From: Streptosporangium canum
GTDB lineage: Bacteria; Actinomycetota; Actinomycetes; Streptosporangiales; Streptosporangiaceae
Direction: 5' to 3'
NCBI RefSeq assembly: GCF_900113865.1
Contig: NZ_FOQY01000013.1
Coordinates: 124,001 to 188,000 of the forward strand
DNA length: 64,000 bases
Below the pieces are notes generated by a model that saw only the letters and a program-made list of their open reading frames with translations, did not search any database and was not told the origin of the DNA. The position numbers and the translations under genes were made by a program. Shown here piece after piece: positions 48,061 to 56,463 of this stretch (the stretch's first letter is position 1; the number at the start of each line of letters is the position of its first letter).

Positions 48061-48882
48061 ATGAGGCGAGAGATCGTCGTCGGGTTCGACGGATCGCCGC
48101 AGAGCCGTACCGCTGTCGAATGGGCGGCGCGGGAGTGCAGGACACGCCGGACGGAGCTGACCGTCTGCCATGTCTGGGACGGTCCCCACGCCGAGCGTGA
48201 GGCGGCGATCACCGGGCAGGTGCGCCGGCTGGCGGGCCGGACCCTGATCGAGGGGGTGGAACTGGCGGAGAGACTGCTGCCCGGCCGGTCCGTGCGGTCG
48301 ATCATGGCCCGTGGGAATCCGGGGCCGGAACTGGCCTCGCTCAGCCGGGCGGCGGAGATGCTGGTCGTCGGCTGCCGGGGGCTCGGCGGAGTCGCCGGGC
48401 TGCTGCTCGGCTCGGTGAGCGCCCACGTCGCCACCCACGCCCTCTGCCCCGTGCTGGCCGTACGGCCGGCCGATCCGGCATCGCCGCCGTCTCCGGGGAA
48501 CATCGTGGTGGGGGTGGACGGATCCGCCTGCTCGGCGGCGGCTCTGAGGTTCGCACTGGGGCATGCCCGGCTTCACCGGCTGCCGGTACACGTGATCCAC
48601 GCGCGAAAGGACACCTGGCCGCAGCCCGGATGGGAGGTCGAGCGCTGGCTCGCCGAGGCCGTGGCCTCGCTGTCCGGCGACCATTCCGGCGTGGCCGTCA
48701 CGGCCGGCGCGGTCAGCCAGCTGCCGCTTCCCGCCCTGCTGGCCCGTAGCCGTCAGGCGCGGCTGCTGGTGGTCGGGTCCCGGGGACTGGGCCGCGTCCG
48801 GGCACGGGTTCTCGGCTCGGTGAGCCAGGAGCTGCTCCACCGAGCCTCATGCCCGGTGGCCGTCGTCAAACAGCACGATTGA
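48061..48882 (+). CDS. Tandem-domain universal stress protein, divergent type
   Basis: 273 aa, two UspA domains, the first with VGCRGLGGVAGLLLGS, the second with VGSRGLGRVRARVLGS. Lacks the long loop after strand 1 found in the other eight tandem Usps and is the most divergent of them. ATG 48061 after GGAGGGGG. Probably co-transcribed with 46999. Confidence 0.88.
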   Translation: MRREIVVGFDGSPQSRTAVEWAARECRTRRTELTVCHVWDGPHAEREAAITGQVRRLAGRTLIEGVELAERLLPGRSVRSIMARGNPGPELASLSRAAEMLVVGCRGLGGVAGLLLGSVSAHVATHALCPVLAVRPADPASPPSPGNIVVGVDGSACSAAALRFALGHARLHRLPVHVIHARKDTWPQPGWEVERWLAEAVASLSGDHSGVAVTAGAVSQLPLPALLARSRQARLLVVGSRGLGRVRARVLGSVSQELLHRASCPVAVVKQHD

Positions 48883-48990
48883 CAGCGAAGGCTACGTGAA
48901 ATTACCGCGTCCGCAGCGCGTACCCGCAGCCTGCTCACTCCATCCATGGACCTGACGGGTAGCTCGCTCACAAGCACCTGTCAGGAAACA

Positions 48991-49039
48991 GGTCGAAAGT
49001 CCCTACGCAGGTAGTCCAGCGCCTCTGGGACTTCCCGAT
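48991..49039 (+). promoter_or_regulatory. DosR-like composite operator before Usp gene
   Basis: GGTCGAAAGTCC (48991-49002) is a strong left half; 15 bases further a weaker left half ends in GTCC at 49017, followed after 9 bases by GGGACTTCCCGAT (49027-49039). The site therefore has three halves; the last ends 50 bases before ATG 49090. Confidence 0.6.
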
Positions 49040-49089
49040 GCCCACGTCCGACGCTTGAACGGACAGGAACCCTACGTGGGGAGAAGAAC

Positions 49090-49989
49090 ATGTCCTCCAA
49101 CGACACCAGTCAGCCGGTCGGTCCGGACGCGCACGAGGGCTCCTCGCCGATCGTCGTCGCGGTGGACGGCTCGGCCGATGCGGACAGAGCGGTGAGATGG
49201 GCCGCCGACGACGCCTTGCGCAGGCGGTCGCCGCTGCGGATCGTGCACATCGTGGAGCGCGGCCCCTATGACATCCACCGGTTCGCCGCCCCCGAGTGGC
49301 CCGACACGATGATCATGAACGGGCGGAAGGTATTGGCCGAGGCCGAGCAGACGGCGCGAAGGCGCCAGCCGTCCGTCGAGGTGAGCACCGAACTGGTCGA
49401 GGGAAACCTGACCAGGGCCCTGTGCGACCAGGCTGCGGGCGCCACCGCGATCGTGCTCGGCAGCAGAGGCCTGGGCGGCTTCGCCGGAGCACTGCTCGGG
49501 TCGGTGAGCACACATGTGGCCGGTCATGCCCACGGCCCGGTGGTCGTCGTCCGCCCCGGCGGCGAGGAAGTGCACCGGGAGGTCGTCGTCGGCGTCGACG
49601 ACTCCCCGCAGTGCGAGCCCGCCCTGGCCTATGCCTTCGAGCAGGCCAGGCTGCGCGGCTGCGCCCTGCGTGCCGTCCATGCCTGGCAGTTGCCGGTGCA
49701 CGCCTTCGCACCCGAGGTCTCCTACGACATGGACGAGATCCGCCAGGCGCAGCACCGGGTGGTCCAGGAGCGGCTCGCGGCCTGGCAGGAGAAGTTCCCC
49801 GAGGTGGAAGTGGTCGAGGATGTCCACAGCGCGCACCCCGTCGACGCTCTCACCAACGCCTCCACCAGAGCCGACCTGGTCGTCGTGGGGTCACGGGGGA
49901 GGGGCGCGGTCAGCTCGATATTGCTGGGCTCCGTCAGCCGGGGCGTGCTGCACCACGCCCACGGCCCGGTGGCGGTCGTCCGATCCTGA
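49090..49989 (+). CDS. Tandem-domain universal stress protein
   Basis: 299 aa, N-terminally extended by about 18 residues. ATP loops LGSRGLGGFAGALLGS and VGSRGRGAVSSILLGS. ATG 49090 after GGGGAG. Closest to 22889 and 45007 (QCEPALAYAFEQARLRGCALRAV, split: QCEPALAYAFEQ and ARLRGCALRAV). DDSPQ replaces the usual DGS at the start of domain 2. Confidence 0.9.
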   Translation: MSSNDTSQPVGPDAHEGSSPIVVAVDGSADADRAVRWAADDALRRRSPLRIVHIVERGPYDIHRFAAPEWPDTMIMNGRKVLAEAEQTARRRQPSVEVSTELVEGNLTRALCDQAAGATAIVLGSRGLGGFAGALLGSVSTHVAGHAHGPVVVVRPGGEEVHREVVVGVDDSPQCEPALAYAFEQARLRGCALRAVHAWQLPVHAFAPEVSYDMDEIRQAQHRVVQERLAAWQEKFPEVEVVEDVHSAHPVDALTNASTRADLVVVGSRGRGAVSSILLGSVSRGVLHHAHGPVAVVRS

Positions 49990-50006
49990 GCGCCGAGTCG
50001 TCCATG

Positions 50007-50056
50007 GGCCGGATGTCCTGATCGGAGCAGACCTCTGTTTCCGGGACGACTCAGCC
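50007..50056 (+). promoter_or_regulatory. DosR-like operator before P1B-type ATPase
   Basis: GGCCGGATGTCC (50007-50018) fits the left half fully; after 9 bases the right half CAGACCTCTG is degenerate, and a further GGGACGACTCAGCCC lies at 50043-50057. Starts 59 bases from ATG 50077. Confidence 0.45.
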
Positions 50057-50076
50057 CGCCGCAGGAGGCCGAGAAC

Positions 50077-52365
50077 ATGAGACGGTTCGCCACCATCGCC
50101 CTTCTCGGGGTCACCGCGACCGGATTACTGGCCGGGCTCATACTTCACCTGGCCGGTGCGGAGGCGGCCGGTGACATCGTGTGGGCCGCGGTTACCGGCG
50201 TGGCCCTGGTGCCCGCGACCGGATGGGTGATCTCGGCGCTGCGCAGCGGCCGGCTGGGCGTGGACGCCATCGCCGTACTCGCCTTGGCCGGAGCGCTCGC
50301 CGTACGGGAGTACCTCGCCGGCGCGCTGATCGGCGTGATGCTCGCGACCGGCCGGGCGCTGGAGGACTACGCCCTGCGCCGGGCCAGGCATGACCTGAAC
50401 GCCCTGTACGAACGCGCGCCGCATTCGGCCCGGCGCTATGAGGACGGGATGCCTCGCCTCGTGCCGGTCGATCAGGTGTGTCCCGGCGACCTGCTGTCGA
50501 TCCCCAGTGGGGAGATCGTCCCCGTCGACGGGCTGGTGGCGGGCGATCTCGCGTTGCTGGACGAGTCGGCGCTGACGGGGGAGTCGATACCGGTGGAGCA
50601 CACCGCGGGCGAGGCCGTGCGCAGCGGTGTGGTGAACGCCGGTGCCGCCTTCGACCTGCGGGCCACCCGGACCGCGGCGGACAGCACCTATGCGGGAGTG
50701 GTGGCGCTGGCGCGGCAGACCGAAACCGACAGCGCCCCCGTCGTACGGCTCGCCGACCGGTTCGCCGCCTGGTTCCTGCCGGCCACGCTCCTGCTGGCGG
50801 CCGCCGCCTGGTCGCTGTCCGGCGAGCCGGTACGGGCCGTCGCCGTGCTGGTCGTCGCCACCCCCTGCCCGCTGCTGCTCGCCGCCCCCGCGGCCATCGC
50901 CTCCGGGCTGTCCCGTACGGCGCGACACGGGGTGGTGGTGAAAGGCGGCGGAGCCCTGGAGAGGCTGGGCCAGGCCCGCACGCTCATCCTGGACAAGACC
51001 GGTACGCTGACCGCCGGACGGCCCCAGGTGGTCGACGTCGTGGCCGCCCCCGGCGCCCGCGCCGATGACGTGCTGCGCCTGGCCGCCGCGGTGGACCAGA
51101 TGTCCTCACATGTGCTCGCCGCCGCGATCGTCGACGCCGCCCGCACGCACCGGGCCGCGCTGCCGCAGCCGGCCGAGGTCCGGGAGAAGCCGGGCACCGG
51201 GACCACGGGGGTGGTGGAGGGGCACCGGATAGAGGTCGGCAAGGCCGTGGCCTCCTCCTGTCTGGAATGGGAGCGGGCCCAGCGGGCGCGGGCCGCACTG
51301 GACGGCGCCATGACCGTCTGGGTGACGGTGGACGGCCAGGCCACCGGAGTCATCCTGCTCCGCGACGCCATACGGGCCGACGCCGCGCGGACTCTGCGGC
51401 GGCTGCGCAGCGCCGGGATCGAGCGGATGGTCATGCTCACCGGGGACCGGGCCGAGGTCGCCGAGAGCGTGGGCATCGTCCTCGGGGTCGACCAGGTGCT
51501 GGCCGAGCAGACCCCCGCCGCCAAGGTCCGGGCGGTGCGGCAGGAGGCGGCCAGGGCGGTGACCGTGATGGTGGGCGACGGGATCAACGACGCCCCGGCC
51601 CTGGCGGCGGCCGATGTCGGAGTGGCGATGGGCGCCCGAGGTTCAGCCGCCTCCGCCCAGGCCGCCGACGTGGTGCTCACCACCGACCGCCTGGACCGGC
51701 TCGCCGACGCCATGGACGTCGCCCGCCGCTCCCGCCGCATCGCCGTGCAGAGCGCCGCCACGGGAATGGTGCTGTCGCTGCTGGCCATGGCGGCCGCCGC
51801 GGCCGGAGCGCTGGCGCCCGCGGCCGGCGCCCTCCTGCAGGAAGCCATCGACATAACGGTGATCGTCAACGCGCTACGGGCGCTGCGCCCCGTGCGGGGA
51901 ACCCGGGCGGTGGTCGACCCCGCCACCGAGGCCCTGCTGCGCCGATTCGAGACGGAGCACTCCACACTGCGACCGCCGCTGGAGCTGATCCGCGAGACAG
52001 CCGACGAACTGGGCGAAACCCCCTCTGCGGCGTCCTTGGACCGGCTGCGGGAGGTCCACGGCTTCCTCACCGAACGTCTGCTGCCCCATGAGCGGGCCGA
52101 GGAGCAGCGGCTGTATCCGGCGATGGGGCAGGTGCTGGGCAGCCCCGAGGCCACCGTGACCATGAGCAGGGCACACGCCGAGATCGAACGCCTCGTGCGG
52201 CGTCTGGGAAATCACCTCGCCCTCGCCGAGGCCGACGGGGTGCGCGCGGAGCAACTCGACGACCTGCGTGCCTGCCTCTACGGTCTGCACGCCGTCCTCC
52301 TCCTCCACTTCGACCAGGAGGAGGAGGCCTACTTCTCCCTGACTGTCGGCTCGTCGGCAGAATGA
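50077..52365 (+). CDS. P1B-5-type metal ATPase with C-terminal hemerythrin domain
   Basis: 762 aa. N-terminal membrane helices, actuator LTGES (about 167), membrane metal-site motif TPCPLLLA (about 261), phosphorylation site DKTGTLT (about 306), MVGDGINDAPAL hinge. No N-terminal heavy-metal-associated domain. Residues about 621-755 are hemerythrin-like, with the full ligand set H...HxxxE...H...HxxxxD/E (EHSTLRP, LPHERAEEQ, RAHAEIERL, LLHFDQEEEAYF). TPCP plus a C-terminal hemerythrin defines the P1B-5 group (Nia of Sinorhizobium, nickel/iron responsive). Likely exports Ni2+/Fe2+ and senses oxygen or iron through the di-iron domain. Fits beside a NiFe hydrogenase. Confidence 0.88.
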   Translation: MRRFATIALLGVTATGLLAGLILHLAGAEAAGDIVWAAVTGVALVPATGWVISALRSGRLGVDAIAVLALAGALAVREYLAGALIGVMLATGRALEDYALRRARHDLNALYERAPHSARRYEDGMPRLVPVDQVCPGDLLSIPSGEIVPVDGLVAGDLALLDESALTGESIPVEHTAGEAVRSGVVNAGAAFDLRATRTAADSTYAGVVALARQTETDSAPVVRLADRFAAWFLPATLLLAAAAWSLSGEPVRAVAVLVVATPCPLLLAAPAAIASGLSRTARHGVVVKGGGALERLGQARTLILDKTGTLTAGRPQVVDVVAAPGARADDVLRLAAAVDQMSSHVLAAAIVDAARTHRAALPQPAEVREKPGTGTTGVVEGHRIEVGKAVASSCLEWERAQRARAALDGAMTVWVTVDGQATGVILLRDAIRADAARTLRRLRSAGIERMVMLTGDRAEVAESVGIVLGVDQVLAEQTPAAKVRAVRQEAARAVTVMVGDGINDAPALAAADVGVAMGARGSAASAQAADVVLTTDRLDRLADAMDVARRSRRIAVQSAATGMVLSLLAMAAAAAGALAPAAGALLQEAIDITVIVNALRALRPVRGTRAVVDPATEALLRRFETEHSTLRPPLELIRETADELGETPSAASLDRLREVHGFLTERLLPHERAEEQRLYPAMGQVLGSPEATVTMSRAHAEIERLVRRLGNHLALAEADGVRAEQLDDLRACLYGLHAVLLLHFDQEEEAYFSLTVGSSAE

Positions 52366-52388
52366 AACACGGCTATGAGGGTGAAAGC

Positions 52389-52422
52389 AGACGTAAGTCC
52401 TCAGTGAGGGGGACTTTCGCCG
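52389..52422 (+). promoter_or_regulatory. DosR-like paired operator before CBS-BON gene
   Basis: AGACGTAAGTCC (52389-52400), 9-base spacer, GGGACTTTCGCCG (52410-52422), 61 bases before ATG 52484. Confidence 0.65.
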
Positions 52423-52483
52423 CTGACGCTCTCGACATCACTGCGGGATCGTCGTGATTGAGGGATCTTTGAGGAGGTCAATC

Positions 52484-53143
52484 ATGAAGGTCTCAGATGT
52501 CATGGGCACCAGAGCGGTCGCGGTGCGACCGGAGGCGCCCTTCCCCGAGATCGTCGAGGCCATGCGGCGTTTCAAGGTCGGCGCGCTCACCGTCATCGAC
52601 GCCGATGAACACCCCATCGGCGTGGTCTCCGACGATGACCTGCTGCTCAAGGAGACCGACTCCGCGTCTGCGGGCAGTGCCTTCGACAGCCATCGCAGAC
52701 GCGAGGAGCACCACAAAGCCGCAGGCATCACGGCTCGGGAGATGATGACCAGCCCCGCGATCACGGTCACGAAGGACACCGCCGTCCGGGACGCGGCGCG
52801 GCTGATGCACCGCTACCGGATCAAGCAGCTTCCCGTGATCGAGCCGGCCACCGGACGTCTCGTCGGAACCGTGCAGCAGAGCGATCTGCTGAAGGTCTTC
52901 ACCCGTCCGGCCGAGGAGATCGATCGCGAGATCGCCGGGATCTGCAATCGCCTCTACATCGACCGGGAGCACTTGACGGTCGACGTGGAGGCGGGTGTGG
53001 TCACGCTGACGGGTCACGTCGGTTTCCGCTCGCAGATCTCCCGCCTGGTCGCGGCCGTCCAGGGGGTCGACGGTGTCCTCGACGTGGAGAACCGCCTGGA
53101 CTACCGGTCCGACGACCTGACCCCCACCCCGCCCCTTCTGTGA
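52484..53143 (+). CDS. CBS-pair plus BON domain protein
   Basis: 219 aa, same architecture as 35711-36391: CBS 1 (VSDVMGTRAVAVRPEAPFPE), CBS 2 (REMMTSPAITVTKDTAVRDA), BON (REHLTVDVEAGVVTLTGHVGFRS) in that order. ATG 52484 after GAGGAGG. Adenosine-nucleotide sensing is known for CBS pairs; partner unknown. Own paired operator. Confidence 0.88.
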   Translation: MKVSDVMGTRAVAVRPEAPFPEIVEAMRRFKVGALTVIDADEHPIGVVSDDDLLLKETDSASAGSAFDSHRRREEHHKAAGITAREMMTSPAITVTKDTAVRDAARLMHRYRIKQLPVIEPATGRLVGTVQQSDLLKVFTRPAEEIDREIAGICNRLYIDREHLTVDVEAGVVTLTGHVGFRSQISRLVAAVQGVDGVLDVENRLDYRSDDLTPTPPLL

Positions 53144-53157
53144 CGGGGGTGAGGTCC

Positions 53158-53193
53158 TGACATCCTCCCCACGGCTGAAGCCGGGGGATTCCC
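53158..53193 (+). repeat. IS200/IS605-end-like hairpin (mobile-element footprint)
   Basis: TCCTCCCCACGGCTGAAGCC followed by GGGGGATTCCC folds into a CCCC-CGGC / GCCG-GGGG stem. This is very like the hairpin at the right end of many actinobacterial IS200/IS605 (tnpB) elements. No tnpA or tnpB is present, so it is a footprint, MITE or chance, lying 58 bases before the next Usp. Confidence 0.45.
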
Positions 53194-53250
53194 GCCCTCG
53201 GCGAGGCCATGCCGTCCGTGATGTGATGAGAGCAAGAAAGGGAGAACGTC

Positions 53251-54117
53251 ATGATCCTGGTGGGAGTCGACGGCTCGTCGGCCGCGCTTGAGGCCGTGAG
53301 CTGGGCGGTAGGAGAAGCCCGGCTCCGCGGGGCCGGGCTGCGCCTCGTGCACGTCATGCCGGGCTGGCCGCTGGAGATGTCCGAGGACGCCCCGTACGCC
53401 GACGCGGGCCGGTGGATGCGCGACGGGGCCGCCTCCATGCTGACGGACGCGGTGGAGCGGGCCCGCGCGGAGGACGGCCGGGTCGATGTGGAGTCGCAGT
53501 TGCTCCCGGGCGACCCCCGGCTCGTCCTGATCGAGGCGACCAAGGAAGCGGACCTCCTGGTGGTCGGCAGTCATGGGCTGGGCGGCTTCTCCGGCATGCT
53601 GCTGGGATCGGTCGCGCTGGACGTGGCCGGACACACCTCCTGCCCGGTCGCCGTCGTCCGGAATCTGCCCGCGCAGGCACGCGGCGAGGTGGTCGTCGGC
53701 GTCGACGGCTCCCCGGCCGGCACGGCCGCCGTCGGGTTCGCCTTCGCCGAGGCGTCCCTGCGCGGCGCCGACCTGCGGGCGGTTCACGCCTGGAGCCGGC
53801 CTGTCGCCGGCTGCGGCCCCTTCGCCCTGGAGTCCGCGCAGGAGACGGCCGGAGGCGAGCGGCGGCTGCTGGCCGAGGCGCTGGCGGGCTGGAGCGAGCG
53901 CTATCCGGATGTCAAGGTCACCGAGCAGGTGGAGCACATGCACCCGGTGGAGGCCCTGAAGAACGCCTCAGCGCACGCCGACCTGCTGGTCGTGGGATCA
54001 CGCGGACGCGGCGGCCTCGCCGGGCTGCTGCTGGGCTCGGTCAGCCACGCGCTGCTGCACCACGCCGCCTGCCCGCTGATCGTGGCACCCGCTCCGGCGA
54101 CGCCCCGGCACACCTGA
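53251..54117 (+). CDS. Tandem-domain universal stress protein
   Basis: 288 aa, ATP loops VGSHGLGGFSGMLLGS and VGSRGRGGLAGLLLGS. ATG 53251 with AAAGGGAGA upstream. Sister of 23827 (MPGW, DAPYADAGRWMR, GDPRL). Last member of the stress island; no clear operator copy of its own. Confidence 0.9.
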   Translation: MILVGVDGSSAALEAVSWAVGEARLRGAGLRLVHVMPGWPLEMSEDAPYADAGRWMRDGAASMLTDAVERARAEDGRVDVESQLLPGDPRLVLIEATKEADLLVVGSHGLGGFSGMLLGSVALDVAGHTSCPVAVVRNLPAQARGEVVVGVDGSPAGTAAVGFAFAEASLRGADLRAVHAWSRPVAGCGPFALESAQETAGGERRLLAEALAGWSERYPDVKVTEQVEHMHPVEALKNASAHADLLVVGSRGRGGLAGLLLGSVSHALLHHAACPLIVAPAPATPRHT

Positions 54118-54124
54118 GCAGAAA

Positions 54125-54143
54125 GATCACCTTGCCGGTGATC
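54125..54143. terminator. Hairpin after last Usp
   Basis: GATCACC-TTGCC-GGTGATC, seven-base perfect stem eight bases after the stop of the Usp gene. Confidence 0.55.
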
Positions 54144-54509
54144 GTACGGATGGGCGGTCGGGTTCGCTTGTGCTGATCATGTCGGAGACCATCGGGGTGT
54201 CGATGGTGCCGGGGCAGCCGGCGTCTACTTCGGCGAGGACGACATCGAGCGCCTTCAAGACGACTACGGCCGCGATTTCGGTGTTTGATGCTTTTATCGT
54301 GTCGCAGCTTGACGGACTGCCCGGCTTGGCCGCCGCCCGTGGCTGTTCCGTTGGCCCTCGCCCCGGAGAGCCACGGGTGAACCCGCGTCGTCGCGGAGCC
54401 CTGCGATCACGCGTTCCCAAAAAGATCGCTTCTGGTCAGTTCGCGGCAATCTTGCGGCCTCTTGTGCATTAGATCCTTCTTTCGACCGATTGGCGAATAA
54501 GGATCATCA
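54144..54509. other. Gap at island edge
   Basis: 366 bases, somewhat lower GC at its right end. No recognised gene. One frame ends GVYFGEDDIERLQDDYGRDF then stop (about 54212-54288), perhaps the tail of a lost gene; unidentified. Marks the change from the stress island to unrelated genes. Confidence 0.35.
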
Positions 54510-56045
54510 ATGTCCCGTTTTTTGGCCTTGACCATCGGGCTGCTGGCCGCCGTGGCCCTGCCCGCCATCCCGGCCCACGCCGGCACCCCTGACGGCACGC
54601 TCTCGCTCCGGACGGCGAGCGTGAAGGCGGGTGACCCCCTGGAGCTGTCCTACTCCACCTCGCGCCCCGACCCCAAGAACTGGATCGGCCTCTACGCCGA
54701 CCCGGGCAACGGGCCCGTCGACCAGAAATACGTCGGTCCCTCGCTGAAGTGGGTGTACATCCCCTCCGGCTCGGGCACGGCCACCCTGCCCACCGACGGG
54801 CTCGAACCGGGCGACTACCTCACCTACGCCCTGGCCAAGGACGGCTACGAGTGGCTGGCGGCACCCGCGAAGGTGAAGATCGCGAGCAGCGAGCCGCTCC
54901 ACTTCGTGACCCGTGCGTTCACCCTGCGCAACGCCCGCGCCAAGTCCCCGTACACGGCCACCGTCAAGGGTACAGTCCGCGGCGAGGCGAGCTTCCGGAA
55001 AACGGACGGCCCGGCCTGGGTGCGGGTCGGCCAGGACGGCACGGTGACCGGCACGCCGCCGGCGTCGGCGTCGGCGAAGACGGCCACCTTCACGGTGGAG
55101 GCGCGCAACCAGGCGGGCGAGAGCGCCACCGCCACGGTCGGCGTCCGCGTACGGCCTCCGGGCGGGCCGCTGGTGCCCGAGCTCACGACCATGTCCTGGA
55201 ACCTGTGGCACGGCGGCAGCCAGGTCAAGGGCGGCAGGGAGAAGCAGCTGAAGTTCCTGCTCGACCGCGACGTCGACGTGGTCGGCATGCAGGAGACGTC
55301 GTCCACGTCCGCCAAGGAGCTGGCCGAGGCGCTCGGCTGGGACTACTACCAGGCGGGCGCTGACCTGGGCATCGTCAGCCGGTACCCGATCGTCTCGCGC
55401 GGGCCGCTGCCCTCCGAGTCGGGCCTGGCGGGGATCAACGCGAAGATCAGGCTGGACGACCGGCACGAGGTGGCCGTCTGGAACGTGCACCTCGGCTACA
55501 CCCCCTACGGCCCGTACGATGCGTGCTTCGGAAAGTGGAGCGTCGAGCGGCTGATGGCCAGGGAGGCCGAGTCGAAGCGCACGCGCCAGATCCAGGAGAT
55601 CATGTCGGCCATGTCCGGCGACCTCGCGGAGGCGAGCCGTACACCCGTCCTGCTGACCGGCGACTTCAACGCACCCTCGCACCTCGACTGGACCGCGGAG
55701 ACCAGGAAGTGCGGGTACGGCTCCGTGTCCTGGCCCACCTCGGTCGCTCCTGAGCAGTCCGGGATGAAGGACTCCTATCGCGTGGCCCACCCCGATCCGG
55801 TCGCCGCCCCCGGCACCACCTGGTCGCCGATCTACACCACGTTCACCGGCGGGTACGATCACGACGGCCACAAGGGTGAGCCCGAGCCGCAGGATCGCAT
55901 CGACTTCGTCCACTACAAGGGCGATCTCAAGGTGAAGTCGTCCGACGCGGTCGTCGAGGGCACCCCGGCGCCGATTCCGAACCACAGAGACAACGCCTGG
56001 ACCTCCGACCACGCCGCCGTGCTGACCACGTTCGCCGTCCGTTGA
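54510..56045 (+). CDS. Secreted endonuclease/exonuclease/phosphatase-fold protein
   Basis: 511 aa. Signal peptide 1-24 (cleavage after AHA), an Ig-like beta domain (about 27-125), a putative-Ig domain (about 130-222; GTVTGTPPASASA), then the EEP domain: TMSWNLWHGG, VVGMQETS (metal Glu), VWNVHLGY, LLTGDFNAPSHLD and the terminal SDHAAVLTTF. ATG 54510 with AAGGA. Extracellular phosphodiesterase, nuclease or sphingomyelinase-like; substrate not determinable. Confidence 0.85.
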   Translation: MSRFLALTIGLLAAVALPAIPAHAGTPDGTLSLRTASVKAGDPLELSYSTSRPDPKNWIGLYADPGNGPVDQKYVGPSLKWVYIPSGSGTATLPTDGLEPGDYLTYALAKDGYEWLAAPAKVKIASSEPLHFVTRAFTLRNARAKSPYTATVKGTVRGEASFRKTDGPAWVRVGQDGTVTGTPPASASAKTATFTVEARNQAGESATATVGVRVRPPGGPLVPELTTMSWNLWHGGSQVKGGREKQLKFLLDRDVDVVGMQETSSTSAKELAEALGWDYYQAGADLGIVSRYPIVSRGPLPSESGLAGINAKIRLDDRHEVAVWNVHLGYTPYGPYDACFGKWSVERLMAREAESKRTRQIQEIMSAMSGDLAEASRTPVLLTGDFNAPSHLDWTAETRKCGYGSVSWPTSVAPEQSGMKDSYRVAHPDPVAAPGTTWSPIYTTFTGGYDHDGHKGEPEPQDRIDFVHYKGDLKVKSSDAVVEGTPAPIPNHRDNAWTSDHAAVLTTFAVR

Positions 56046-56463
56046 CCGGGCTCCGCGTTCACGTCCCCAGCGCCGGCGCGCTCGCGGGTTCGCGCCCGCC
56101 GGAGGCGATGATCAGATGACGCGCGCTGCCGGGCTGTTCTCGGCCACCGAGGACGGCCCGGCACCACGCGGGCACGTTGGTGGGAGACGACTCCCGAGTT
56201 CGTTGAGCGGTTGGGGGCCGGCGTCGCACCGTGCCGAGCGTCATCGGCGATCGCATCGCCCCGCTCACTGATCGGCGCCGCTCAGCCGACTCCGTCCCCG
56301 ACGGGACCGCCGGCCGGTTCCGCCTGCTCGGCCCGGCGTCCGCGCCTGTGGACCGGCCGGCCGGGCTCGGCGAGCTCGGCCTGGCCCGGTTCGCGCTCCA
56401 CCCGACGCCCGCCCGGAAGGAGTCCGCCCGCACGGCGTACGGGTCCACGGTGCTCAGCCCTGT
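56046..56463. other. Gap without a supported gene
   Basis: 418 bases between converging genes. A frame 56231-56470 (79 codons, + strand) has plausible codon use but no ribosome site and no recognisable similarity. No clear terminator. Confidence 0.3.

Noticed and set aside
54212..54288. Frame ending GVYFGEDDIERLQDDYGRDF
   Set aside because: Looks protein-like but is too short and lacks a start; no family could be named, so not listed as a gene.
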